Assembly: GCA_947497245.1 (NCBI GenBank)
Contig: CANMFO010000003.1
Location: 310,001 to 374,000 of the forward strand
DNA length: 64,000 nucleotides
DNA from: an uncultured Flavobacteriaceae bacterium
GTDB lineage: Bacteria > Bacteroidota > Bacteroidia > Flavobacteriales > Flavobacteriaceae
Direction: 5' to 3'
Part shown: positions 47,954 through 55,669 of the stretch, one piece after another
Numbering within the stretch: position 1 is the first letter of the stretch
How the letters are laid out: the number at the start of each line of letters is the position of its first letter
Made by a program: the position numbers and the translations under genes
The notes under the pieces: generated by a model
The model's database searches: none
Seen by the model: the letters and a program-made list of their open reading frames with translations, nothing else
What the model was told of the DNA's origin: nothing

Positions 47954-48480
47954 TATTGTTCGGCCCGGAATCAACAGGGAAGACCACCTTGTCCGAACAG
48001 TTGGCCCGACATTACCGCACCGTTTGGGTACCGGAATATGCCAGGGAGTACCTTCAGGAGAAGTGGAACAATGAACGTAAAACCTGTGAACCAAAGGATC
48101 TATTGCCCATCGCCGAAGGTCAGATGCGATTGGAAAACAAGCTTTCCAAAAAAGCGACCGACCTGCTGATCTGCGATACCGACCTGCTCGAGACCAAAGT
48201 GTATTCCGAGGCCTATTATGTCGGCCATTGCGATTCGATTTTGGAAAAATACGCCTTGCAAAACGAGTACGAACTGTATTTGTTGACCTATATCGACGTG
48301 CCCTGGATAGGTGATGACCTTCGGGACAAACCGCACGAGCGGGAACGGATGTTCCAATATTTCAGGGCAACTCTCGAGAAATATCATCGTAATTTTGTTA
48401 TTTTAAAGGGAGATAAGAAAAAGCGCTTGGCGACTGCGGTCGGCCATATTGATGCGCTGCTAAAATTAAAAGGTACCTAG
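47908..48480 (+). CDS. NadR-like ATPase/nicotinamide riboside kinase
   Basis: 190 residues. Starts 46 bases inside pnuC. P-loop GPESTGKTTLSEQLA near residue 19, then WVPEYAREYL and ICDTDLLETKVYSE, as in the NadR C-terminal kinase. The NadR repressor and adenylyltransferase domains are missing. It would phosphorylate the vitamin brought in by PnuC. Followed after 2 bases by the DUF4301 gene. Confidence 0.85.
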   Translation: MEEKLKQEPADIVKIVLFGPESTGKTTLSEQLARHYRTVWVPEYAREYLQEKWNNERKTCEPKDLLPIAEGQMRLENKLSKKATDLLICDTDLLETKVYSEAYYVGHCDSILEKYALQNEYELYLLTYIDVPWIGDDLRDKPHERERMFQYFRATLEKYHRNFVILKGDKKKRLATAVGHIDALLKLKGT

Positions 48481-48482
48481 AC

Positions 48483-50036
48483 ATGTTATTTTCAGAAAAG
48501 GACGTACGGCAACTTTCGGTAAAGGGAATCTCCAAGGAAAGGGTAGAAGACCAGATCGAGACCTTTCGGGAGGGGATTCCGTTTGTCCACTTGGACAAAG
48601 CAGCGGTTGTCGATGATGGACTATTGCGGTTTTCCGAAATGGAGAAGGAGGGATTGATCCAAAAGTTCGAACAGCGGCAGTCCAAATTGGCGTTGCTCAA
48701 GTTTACCCCGGCCTCCGGCGCGGCATCCAGGATGTTCAAGGGACTGTTCAATTTTTTGGAGACCTTCGACCCGCACAATGAACGTTTTGATGCGTATTTG
48801 GACCGTACGGAAAACAATGCGGTACGGGCTTTTTTCGAGGAATGGCACAACCTACCGTTTTATGAAATCGTGCAAACAAGAATCGCCGGAAAAACCGCCT
48901 CTCCAGATATCGAAAAATACCTTTTTGTACAGGAAATGCTTTCTGAAAAGGGTCTCGACTACGGCTTTTACCCGAAAGGACTATTGCCTTTTCATCGATA
49001 CAGCGATCATGTGGCCACGGCTTTTGAAGAGCACTTGAAGGAAGCATCCCTATACGCGGAGACAGGGGGTGTCGCGAAGTTGCACTTTACGATTTCACCC
49101 CAGCACGATACGATGTTCAGGGACGAATTTTCAATAGCCGGAAACTGGGTATCGACTGAAACGGGAACTACTTTCGAGGTAGATTATTCCTTTCAGAAAC
49201 CATCGACCGATACCATTGCCGTTGATTTGGACAACCGTCCGTTTAGGAATGCCGATGGCTCCTTACTTTTTAGGCCAGGCGGCCACGGGGCGTTGATAGC
49301 CAACCTGAACGAGCAGGAGGCCGACATCGTTTTTATAAAGAACATTGATAATGTGGTCACTTCCAGATCCGTTGAAACCGTGGCCAACAGTAAAAAAGTG
49401 TTGGCCGGGCTCCTATTGCAGGTACAGGATCGGGTTTTCGATTTTGCCGGGCAATTGGAGCGAAGCGATATCAGTGTAGAACGCTTGGAAGAGATCAGGA
49501 CGTTTTTGGAAAAGGAGCTCAACGTGCGGTTTTCGGATAGCTTTCAGAGCTTTAGTCTATCACAGCAGGTTCGGGTACTCCAAGATAAAATAAACCGTCC
49601 CATCCGAGTCTGCGGGATGGTGAAAAATGAGGGGGAGCCGGGCGGAGGCCCCTTTTGGGTCACGGACACCAATGATCGCATCTCCCTACAGATAGTGGAA
49701 TCCGCCCAAATAGATATGGATAACGAAAAGCAAGTTGCCATCTTAAGGGCGTCTACCCATTTCAACCCGGTGGACCTGGTCTGCGGGATTCGGAACCACA
49801 AAGGCGAAAAATACGATTTGCTCCAGTATTTGGATGCCAAATTGGGGTTCATTTCATCAAAGACCAAAGAGGGTAGGGAACTAAAGGCCCTGGAACTTCC
49901 AGGATTGTGGAATGGGGCCATGGCTTTTTGGAACACATTGTTCGTTGAGGTGCCCGTGGGCACATTCAATCCGGTAAAAACGGTTAACGATCTGCTTAGA
50001 CCTTCCCACCAGGCCCAGCGGGGCGGGCCTGTGTAA
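48483..50036 (+). CDS. DUF4301 protein with nucleotidyltransferase-like motifs
   Basis: 517 residues, no signal peptide or membrane segment. The family has no known function. Three motifs recall UDP-sugar pyrophosphorylases: FTPASGAASRMFKG (74-87) like their nucleotide-binding loop, RPGGHGAL (263-270) like PPGHGD, and FIKNIDNV (283-290) like their NIDN element. A role as a nucleotidyl transferase is inference. Last gene of the 47071-50036 operon, 2 bases after the kinase. Confidence 0.82.
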   Translation: MLFSEKDVRQLSVKGISKERVEDQIETFREGIPFVHLDKAAVVDDGLLRFSEMEKEGLIQKFEQRQSKLALLKFTPASGAASRMFKGLFNFLETFDPHNERFDAYLDRTENNAVRAFFEEWHNLPFYEIVQTRIAGKTASPDIEKYLFVQEMLSEKGLDYGFYPKGLLPFHRYSDHVATAFEEHLKEASLYAETGGVAKLHFTISPQHDTMFRDEFSIAGNWVSTETGTTFEVDYSFQKPSTDTIAVDLDNRPFRNADGSLLFRPGGHGALIANLNEQEADIVFIKNIDNVVTSRSVETVANSKKVLAGLLLQVQDRVFDFAGQLERSDISVERLEEIRTFLEKELNVRFSDSFQSFSLSQQVRVLQDKINRPIRVCGMVKNEGEPGGGPFWVTDTNDRISLQIVESAQIDMDNEKQVAILRASTHFNPVDLVCGIRNHKGEKYDLLQYLDAKLGFISSKTKEGRELKALELPGLWNGAMAFWNTLFVEVPVGTFNPVKTVNDLLRPSHQAQRGGPV

Positions 50037-50038
50037 AA

Positions 50039-50065
50039 ATTACACAGATTTTTATGGATTACACA
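50039..50065 (+). promoter_or_regulatory. ATTACACA repeat upstream of the first small secreted protein
   Basis: Two copies of ATTACACA (50039-50046 and 50058-50065), 19 bases apart. A third copy lies at 50795-50802, ahead of the paralogous gene. A shared operator is possible. Confidence 0.35.
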
Positions 50066-50217
50066 CCATTATACAGACGGTATAGTGGCTTGACGTATTT
50101 TATATACCTGTAAATCAGATCGTTGCATTTTGTTTGCGCAAAATTTGTGCTTGGCACCATTTTCCTATTGGTTCGGGTGATTATCAAAACAAATAGTAAA
50201 TTTTAAACACACACAAA

Positions 50218-50559
50218 ATGAAAAAAGTATTTTTAGTAGCAGCTTTGTCCTTGGGAACAATGACTGCATTCGCACAAGAAGAAGCAACAGAAGCCGCAGC
50301 CACTGCAACGGAAGCCGCAGCCACTGCAACGGAAGCCGTGGCAACTGAGGTAGTAGAGGCCCAAGATGGTTTTGCCGAAGTAGCTGTTGAGGAACTTCCA
50401 GCCGCCATTGCCGAAGCCTTGGCCACAGATCATCCCGGAGCTACTATCTCCAAAGCATACGTTAACGAAGCTGCCCAGTACAAATTGGAAGTAGCAAAAG
50501 AAGACGGTACCGCTGTGGAACTATATGCTGACGCCGAGGGGAACTGGATTGAAATGTAA
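50218..50559 (+). CDS. Small exported PepSY-like protein, copy 1
   Basis: 113 residues. Signal peptide MKKVFLVAALSLGTMTAFAQ, then an alanine-glutamate-threonine-rich stretch built from a 21-base tandem repeat, then a C-terminal domain of about 70 residues (LPAAIAEALATDHPGATISKAYVNE) ending GNWIEM. The C-terminal domain resembles PepSY-like/DUF2874 proteins of Bacteroidota (periplasmic, sometimes protease-inhibitory). About 65% alike in its C-terminal half to the gene at 50918. Followed by a terminator, so it is monocistronic. Confidence 0.85.
   Translation: MKKVFLVAALSLGTMTAFAQEEATEAAATATEAAATATEAVATEVVEAQDGFAEVAVEELPAAIAEALATDHPGATISKAYVNEAAQYKLEVAKEDGTAVELYADAEGNWIEM
50290..50331 (+). repeat. 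Perfect 21-base tandem repeat
   Basis: Two identical 21-base units (starting GAAGCCGCAGCC) encode EAAATAT twice, with a degenerate third unit after it. The paralogue at 50918 has only one diverged unit, so the number of units appears to vary. Confidence 0.9.
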
Positions 50560-50605
50560 TCGGAACCCGATCTTATTATTGAGTTATATATAGTTAGTTT
50601 GAACC

Positions 50606-50640
50606 AAAAATTCCCAGCAGATCCCTGCTGGGAATTTTTG
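50606..50640 (+). terminator. Terminator after copy 1
   Basis: Fifteen-base perfect stem AAAAATTCCCAGCAG/CTGCTGGGAATTTTT with a four-base loop. Confidence 0.9.
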
Positions 50641-50917
50641 TATTTTGGATCTTCCACCACCCTTTCCCTAAATACGGTCCTGCCCTCCCTTCCTGTATTT
50701 TTGGCCTTCCAAAATTTCGTATCCGGCCCCACCAGTGACCTATGGCTTGAAAAACCGTGTATGTTTTATACGATTTCACAAAGGAGTACACACAATTACA
50801 CAGTCTTTCGAACCAAAAGGGAACACATATAATTGATAATCAACAAATTATATATTTTCCTCTTTTTGGTATCATATTTTCTATGTTTTAAGGGAATTAA
50901 TACTAAAATCGAGAATC
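50641..50917. other. Intergenic region between the two paralogous secreted proteins
   Basis: 277 bases without a gene. It holds one ATTACACA (50795-50802) and, at 50866-50884, TTGGTATCATATTTTCTAT, which resembles TTGGCACCATTTTCCTAT at 50151-50168 ahead of copy 1. TATATTTT at 50851-50858 with TTG at 50833 is a weak promoter. Nothing else recognised. Confidence 0.6.
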
Positions 50918-51220
50918 ATGAAGAAATTATTTTTTGTATTGGTGTTGTCCCTAGGAAGTTTGACGGCCTTCGCCCAAGATGCCGAAGCCGCGGCCGAAGT
51001 GACAACTGAAGCTGTTGCCGCCCAGGACGATTTTTCTGAAATCGCCACTAGCGAATTGCCCGAAGCCGTGACCGCCGCTGTCGCCAAGAACTACCCCACG
51101 GCCACTATCGACAAAGCATACACCAATGAAGCGAAGCAGTACAAATTGGAAGTATCCTTGGAAGACGGTACTTCTGGTACGCTATACGCTGACGAGAACG
51201 GAAACTGGATTGAAATGTAA
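50918..51220 (+). CDS. Small exported PepSY-like protein, copy 2
   Basis: 100 residues. Signal peptide MKKLFFVLVLSLGSLTAFAQ, a short acidic-alanine spacer, and a C-terminal domain that aligns residue by residue with copy 1 (KAYTNEAKQYKLEV...DENGNWIEM). The domain resembles PepSY-like/DUF2874 proteins. Its own upstream region and terminator suggest separate transcription. Divergence of DNA between the copies is too large for a recent duplication. Confidence 0.85.
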   Translation: MKKLFFVLVLSLGSLTAFAQDAEAAAEVTTEAVAAQDDFSEIATSELPEAVTAAVAKNYPTATIDKAYTNEAKQYKLEVSLEDGTSGTLYADENGNWIEM

Positions 51221-51533
51221 TAACTTGAGTTATTTGTTTTGTATCAAGTTGGTTTGGTCGGAAAGGGGTCGTATTTCATACGGCCCCTTTCTATTTTGAT
51301 CGGGTGTAGTTTCCGGATACGACCGAGGAAAACCGGCAACAGAATGTCCGGCCAGGGCACACGGCCCTCTGCCAATGGACCCTTTCCCCAGCTCCGGACC
51401 TCTTTCCACTTATTTTCACTTCCCCTACCCTTTTCAATACCGCAAGAAATACGACTTCTTTTAAGATAATTTTGGGCAGCAATCGGCCATCAAGTGCTAT
51501 TTTTACGTACATAGGTAACATAAGCGTGATAAT
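51221..51533. other. Intergenic region upstream of the NtrC-type regulator
   Basis: 313 bases without a gene. It begins with a hairpin terminator (51261-51291), then a stretch with no feature I can name, and near its end TAATTTTG (51467-51474) and TATTTTTA (51498-51505), either of which could be a -7 box for the gene at 51534. Confidence 0.6.
51261..51291 (+). terminator. Terminator after copy 2
   Basis: Stem GAAAGGGG-T-CGTAT/ATACG-G-CCCCTTTC with a three-base loop, one internal U-G pair in RNA, then a T-rich tail. Confidence 0.75.
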
Positions 51534-52889
51534 ATGCCAAACATCTTGATTATTGAGGACGATGCAGCATTCTGCAAGATGCTGCAGAGGTTCTTGACCA
51601 AACATCATTATCAAGTACAGACAAGTTTTACGGCACCTGATGCAAAAGCGAAATTTTCGGAGACCAGTTTCGATGTGGTCCTGACCGATCTCAGGCTGCC
51701 GGATTACGATGGGATACAACTGCTTACCGACATCAAGAAAGTGAGCCCAAAAACGCAGGTCATCTTAATGACCGGATATGCGGAAGTGGGTTCCGCAGTG
51801 AAGGCGATGAAGAAAGGTGCCTATGACTATATTTCAAAACCCTTTACGCCCGACGAGATCGTCATGGTCATCGACAATGCGCTCAAGGCAATGTCCGCAC
51901 AGGACGACCGTCCTGTGGAAACCAGAGTCCCTACCGAAAAAAACACCCCGATATCGACATCCGGGAGCATCATTGTGGGTACTAGCGATGCCTCCAGAAA
52001 TTTGGAGGAATATATCAACCTAGTGGCCCCTACCGACATGTCGGTCCTGATAACAGGGGAGAGCGGCACTGGGAAAGAAGTCACGGCAAGGGCCATTCAC
52101 GATAGGAGCAAACGAAAGGATTTTAACTTTATCGCGGTAGATTGTGGGGCCATTCCAAGAGAGCTCGCCACCAGTGAGTTTTTCGGACATATCAAAGGCA
52201 GTTTTACGGGAGCGGTAGAGGATAAGATCGGAAACTTTGAGGCGGCCAATGGGGGCACCCTCTTCTTGGATGAGGTGGGAAACCTATCCTATGAAAATCA
52301 GATTCAATTGTTGAGGGCCCTTCAGGAACGGAAGATCAAGCGTGTGGGAAGCACCAAGGAGATTAAGGTAAATGTCCGAATCATTACAGCGACCAATGAG
52401 GACCTTGGCGAGGCTGTGGAAAAGGGCACCTTTAGAGAAGACCTCTTTCACAGGTTGAACGAGTTCTCGGTGCAATTGCCTTCCTTGGAGGACCGCTTTG
52501 AAGACCTTGTGCTTTTTGCGGAACATTTTTTGGAAAAGGCCAATAGAAGTTTGGATCGGAACGTTGATCGATTTTCAAATGAAGTATGGGTTGCCTTCAA
52601 ACAGTACCATTGGCCCGGAAACCTAAGGGAGCTCCAAAATGTGATCAAGCGGTCCGTACTGCTTACCGCAGGGGATGAAGTGGCATTGGGGGCACTTCCG
52701 AAGGAAGTACGGAAGCCATCCGGAAAAAAAACCGTAGCTACCCATTTTTCTAAATCTGAATTTGAAAAAGACCGAATCATTAAAGCTTTGAAACGGACCA
52801 ACTTCAACAAATCCGAGGCCGCTAAGCTCTTGCAGGTGACCCGAAAAACATTGTACAACAGGATCAACCACTATAAGTTGGACTTGTAG
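51534..52889 (+). CDS. NtrC-family sigma-54-dependent response regulator
   Basis: 451 residues. Receiver domain with D52 (VLTDLRLPDYDG), AAA+ domain with Walker A GESGTGKE (175-182), a GSFTGA form of the sigma-54 contact loop (222-227), Walker B GTLFLDEVGN (241-250), and a Fis-type helix-turn-helix at about 425-446 (KSEAAKLLQVTRKTLYNRI). It should activate sigma-54 promoters. Its 3' end overlaps that of the convergent hybrid kinase gene by 26 bases, which suggests a working pair. Confidence 0.95.
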   Translation: MPNILIIEDDAAFCKMLQRFLTKHHYQVQTSFTAPDAKAKFSETSFDVVLTDLRLPDYDGIQLLTDIKKVSPKTQVILMTGYAEVGSAVKAMKKGAYDYISKPFTPDEIVMVIDNALKAMSAQDDRPVETRVPTEKNTPISTSGSIIVGTSDASRNLEEYINLVAPTDMSVLITGESGTGKEVTARAIHDRSKRKDFNFIAVDCGAIPRELATSEFFGHIKGSFTGAVEDKIGNFEAANGGTLFLDEVGNLSYENQIQLLRALQERKIKRVGSTKEIKVNVRIITATNEDLGEAVEKGTFREDLFHRLNEFSVQLPSLEDRFEDLVLFAEHFLEKANRSLDRNVDRFSNEVWVAFKQYHWPGNLRELQNVIKRSVLLTAGDEVALGALPKEVRKPSGKKTVATHFSKSEFEKDRIIKALKRTNFNKSEAAKLLQVTRKTLYNRINHYKLDL

Positions 52890-55332
52890 TCGATCGCCCT
52901 TCCAATGCCGCAATCAATATGGCAACGTTCCGTTTTAAGGTTGTCAGGCCCTTATCCATGGCAGGGGCGTCCATATTGTCGGTGTTTGCCAGTTCCAAGT
53001 TTTCAAGGGTGGGTACGCAACTGCCCACTTTAAGTTGTCGGAACATCGGCAACATACGGTGCGCCACATGGTTTACCTGGACATAATCCCTGGCCCCTAT
53101 CTTTTTCTCCAATAGTTGCAGGTTGTTGGCGGTATCGCTTATGAAGGTATCCAGTATCTCTTGCACGGCCTCCTCATTGCTTCCCAAAAAGGAATGGATA
53201 ATCTCCAAATCGTAAACTTTGAGTGTGCTTGCCCCTATTTCTGCGTCCGGGGCCTTGCTGGCAACCGGCTGTGTCTCCAATCCCAATGACCCAAGGATTC
53301 CGATCAGATCCTGCTTTGAAAAGGGTTTTTGGAGCACTTCCGCAAAGCCCGATGATGTATAGGTCTTCGACTCTAGGTCCCTTCGGCCCGTCATCGCAAC
53401 GATTGGCTGGCCCTTGTAATGTTCGTATGCTCCCTCCTGTAATTTTTGCAATACCTCGAAGCCCGTGATCCGCGGCATTTGAATATCGGTGAGTACAAGG
53501 TCGTAAGCCAGGGGAGAATCCTTTTCGATCTGATGGAAGTCCGAAAAGATATGTGCGGTGATACCCATGCTTGCAGTGAGCTCCTTGAGCATTTTGAGGA
53601 GTGAGGTGTCGTCGTCTATCATGAGCATGCCCAATTTTGATGCCATATATGGGGCCTTCGATTTCTTTGACATTACCTCCTTGGAAACTTCCAGGGGAAG
53701 CTCCAAACTAAAGGTACTTCCCACTCCGACTTCGCTCTTTAGGCCCAAATTGCCCTGGAGCAGTTCGGTCAGTTTTTTGGAAATCGTTAGCCCTAGGCCA
53801 TAACCCCCGAATTTTTTCTCGGTCTTGTGGTCCGCCTGTGCAAACTCCTTAAAAATCAATTTTTGCTTGTCCTTGGGAATGCCGATACCCGAGTCGGCCA
53901 CATCGATATGGGCCGTTATCGATTTCCCCTTTTCGACGGCCTTTGCGGATATTCTTATGGATCCCTGCTCGGTAAATTTAAAGGCATTTCCAATAAGATT
54001 GGTCAATATTTGTCGAATGCGGAAAGGATCCCCCAAAACGGTACATTGTAAGCGGGAATCGATTTCCAAATGCAGTTCTATGCACTTATGGCTATGGATG
54101 GCCTGTAGGTTTTCCGCTGTCTCCCGGATAAGATGTTCGGGGACAAAGGGCACTTTTTCGATATTCAATTTGCCCGCTTCCAATTTTGAAAAGTCCAGCA
54201 GGTCGTTGACCAGATTACCCACATACTCCGAGGCCGATCTTACATTTTTGAGATACTGTTGCTGTTTTCCGCTTAGGGGTGTACCTTCCATCAGTTCGGT
54301 ATATCCGGTGATGGTGTTCAAGGGAGTGCGAAGGTCATGGCTTACGGTCGAGATCAGCTGCTCCCTGCTTTGCAGCACCGATTCGGAAAACTTCTTCTCC
54401 TTCTCGAGCTTTTGCCGATAGGTCTGTATACGCCAGAAATCGCGATTGATCAAAACGGTAAAAAGGGCGACCACCAAGAACCCCAGTAAGGCGGCGGTCC
54501 CTGCCAATCGCATGCTTCGCCTCATGGCAGCTTGTCTTTTAAGGCTTTGGTTATAGGAGTTTAGGATCACTTCCTGTTCAAATTCCGAAATAATGAAGCG
54601 TAGTTGTTGGGAAAGCTCTAGGTCGTTTTTGTTGATTTCCTTTTCTTTCTGTGCCAGAAAACGCTGGGTTTTGGCATCATTTTTCTTGACTTCCACTAAC
54701 AGGACCTTGGATGCGTTCAAGATGGAATCTATCTTCTTGGAATCGGGAAGGTCCGAACTGTCGGTTGGAATGTTCTCGTTGAGATAGGCGACCCAGTCTT
54801 CCAACACCTTCCGTTCGTACGGGCTCAGTTTCTCGGGATTGGGGTTGAGGTTGTACACGGTCAACTTTCCGAAGGAGGATTCCATTTTCCGAAACTCCTT
54901 CAACGCATTGTCGATAGCACTGTTCGCCTCGTTTTTTACCTTTAGCGTATGCAGTTCGTTGCTGTTCGCCAATTTTTGCCGAAGCAACAATTGCACACTG
55001 TCGAGTAAGCCTCTCTGATACGCGGTGGAGGACAACTGCTTCAACGTATCGATTTCCAGGAAAATAGTGTCGATTTTGGCCGAATAGGCATTGAAATTTT
55101 CCTTGGATTTGTTCTGAAGGGCCAATTTTGATAGACTTTCCGCTTCGTACAGTTCCGTGACGAGAGACCCTGTCTTTAAAAGCTTCATGTCGGTTTCCTC
55201 CGCGACATCATCGTTGATGAGCACCTGAATTTCCGAATAGATGAAATACCCGGCAACCAACGCGAGCACCGCCAGCACCAAATAGCTGAAAATGATCTTT
55301 AAGGTGAATTTGTTCTTGGATTCGTTCTTCAT
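52864..55332 (-). CDS. Hybrid sensor histidine kinase with receiver and HPt domains
   Basis: 822 residues from ATG 55332 (TTG 55338 is two codons upstream). Membrane helix at about 12-34, a helical periplasmic sensor of about 240 residues, a second helix at about 277-295, HisKA with H332 (STVSHDLRTPLN), HATPase (DSGIGIP, GYGLGLTISKKL), a receiver with D616 (YDLVLTDIQMP), and a C-terminal HPt with H758 (HVAHRMLPMFRQL). The phosphate can thus pass H-D-H to an outside receiver, most likely the convergent NtrC-type regulator. Confidence 0.95.
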   Translation of the reverse strand: MKNESKNKFTLKIIFSYLVLAVLALVAGYFIYSEIQVLINDDVAEETDMKLLKTGSLVTELYEAESLSKLALQNKSKENFNAYSAKIDTIFLEIDTLKQLSSTAYQRGLLDSVQLLLRQKLANSNELHTLKVKNEANSAIDNALKEFRKMESSFGKLTVYNLNPNPEKLSPYERKVLEDWVAYLNENIPTDSSDLPDSKKIDSILNASKVLLVEVKKNDAKTQRFLAQKEKEINKNDLELSQQLRFIISEFEQEVILNSYNQSLKRQAAMRRSMRLAGTAALLGFLVVALFTVLINRDFWRIQTYRQKLEKEKKFSESVLQSREQLISTVSHDLRTPLNTITGYTELMEGTPLSGKQQQYLKNVRSASEYVGNLVNDLLDFSKLEAGKLNIEKVPFVPEHLIRETAENLQAIHSHKCIELHLEIDSRLQCTVLGDPFRIRQILTNLIGNAFKFTEQGSIRISAKAVEKGKSITAHIDVADSGIGIPKDKQKLIFKEFAQADHKTEKKFGGYGLGLTISKKLTELLQGNLGLKSEVGVGSTFSLELPLEVSKEVMSKKSKAPYMASKLGMLMIDDDTSLLKMLKELTASMGITAHIFSDFHQIEKDSPLAYDLVLTDIQMPRITGFEVLQKLQEGAYEHYKGQPIVAMTGRRDLESKTYTSSGFAEVLQKPFSKQDLIGILGSLGLETQPVASKAPDAEIGASTLKVYDLEIIHSFLGSNEEAVQEILDTFISDTANNLQLLEKKIGARDYVQVNHVAHRMLPMFRQLKVGSCVPTLENLELANTDNMDAPAMDKGLTTLKRNVAILIAALEGRSTTSPTYSG

Positions 55333-55440
55333 GGCCAATGGTCAAAGCAAAAGGGTACCATAGATACGTATACCGGACAGATTTTGTCTATAAACCTAAA
55401 TATTTATCAAGATTTTCTATGAAAAATAAACCTGCAGGAT

Positions 55441-55448
55441 TACCTTTG
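55441..55448 (+). promoter_or_regulatory. -7 box ahead of the TPP riboswitch
   Basis: TACCTTTG followed by CCGCA. RNA would start a few bases later, right at the 5' side of the riboswitch. The -33 region has only TTTTC. Confidence 0.5.
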
Positions 55449-55454
55449 CCGCAT

Positions 55455-55572
55455 CTCAAAGGGGTGCTGTATCCCGAACTACGACCAGGCAGGTACTGGT
55501 ACAGGTTTTGGAGAAAGCTGAGATTATACCCAATGAACCTGGGCGGGTAATGCCGCCAAGGGAAGGCGCGAG
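55455..55572 (+). ncRNA. TPP (THI-box) riboswitch
   Basis: Contains the conserved THI-box pieces in order: GGGGTGC (55461-55467), CTGAGA within GCTGAGA (55517-55523), ACCC and TGAACCTG (55534-55541), GGTAATGCC (about 55546-55554) and AAGGGA (55558-55563). The variable P3 arm lies between 55475 and 55510. It sits in the 337-base gap ahead of a TonB receptor gene, about 100 bases before its ATG, and should turn it off when thiamine pyrophosphate is plentiful. End points are approximate. Confidence 0.93.
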
Positions 55573-55669
55573 CCACTATTTGGAATTTCGTGGGTCCTTG
55601 ACTGGACCAAAAATCAATGTTTAATTTAGAATAATAGCCCCTTTTATTCGTCACTAAATTTTAGTACGA

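Noticed and set aside
50151-50168. Sigma-54 promoter (TTGGCACC...) ahead of the first small secreted protein
   Set aside because: The -24 half fits, but the required GC at -12 is missing; the matching element ahead of copy 2 also lacks it.
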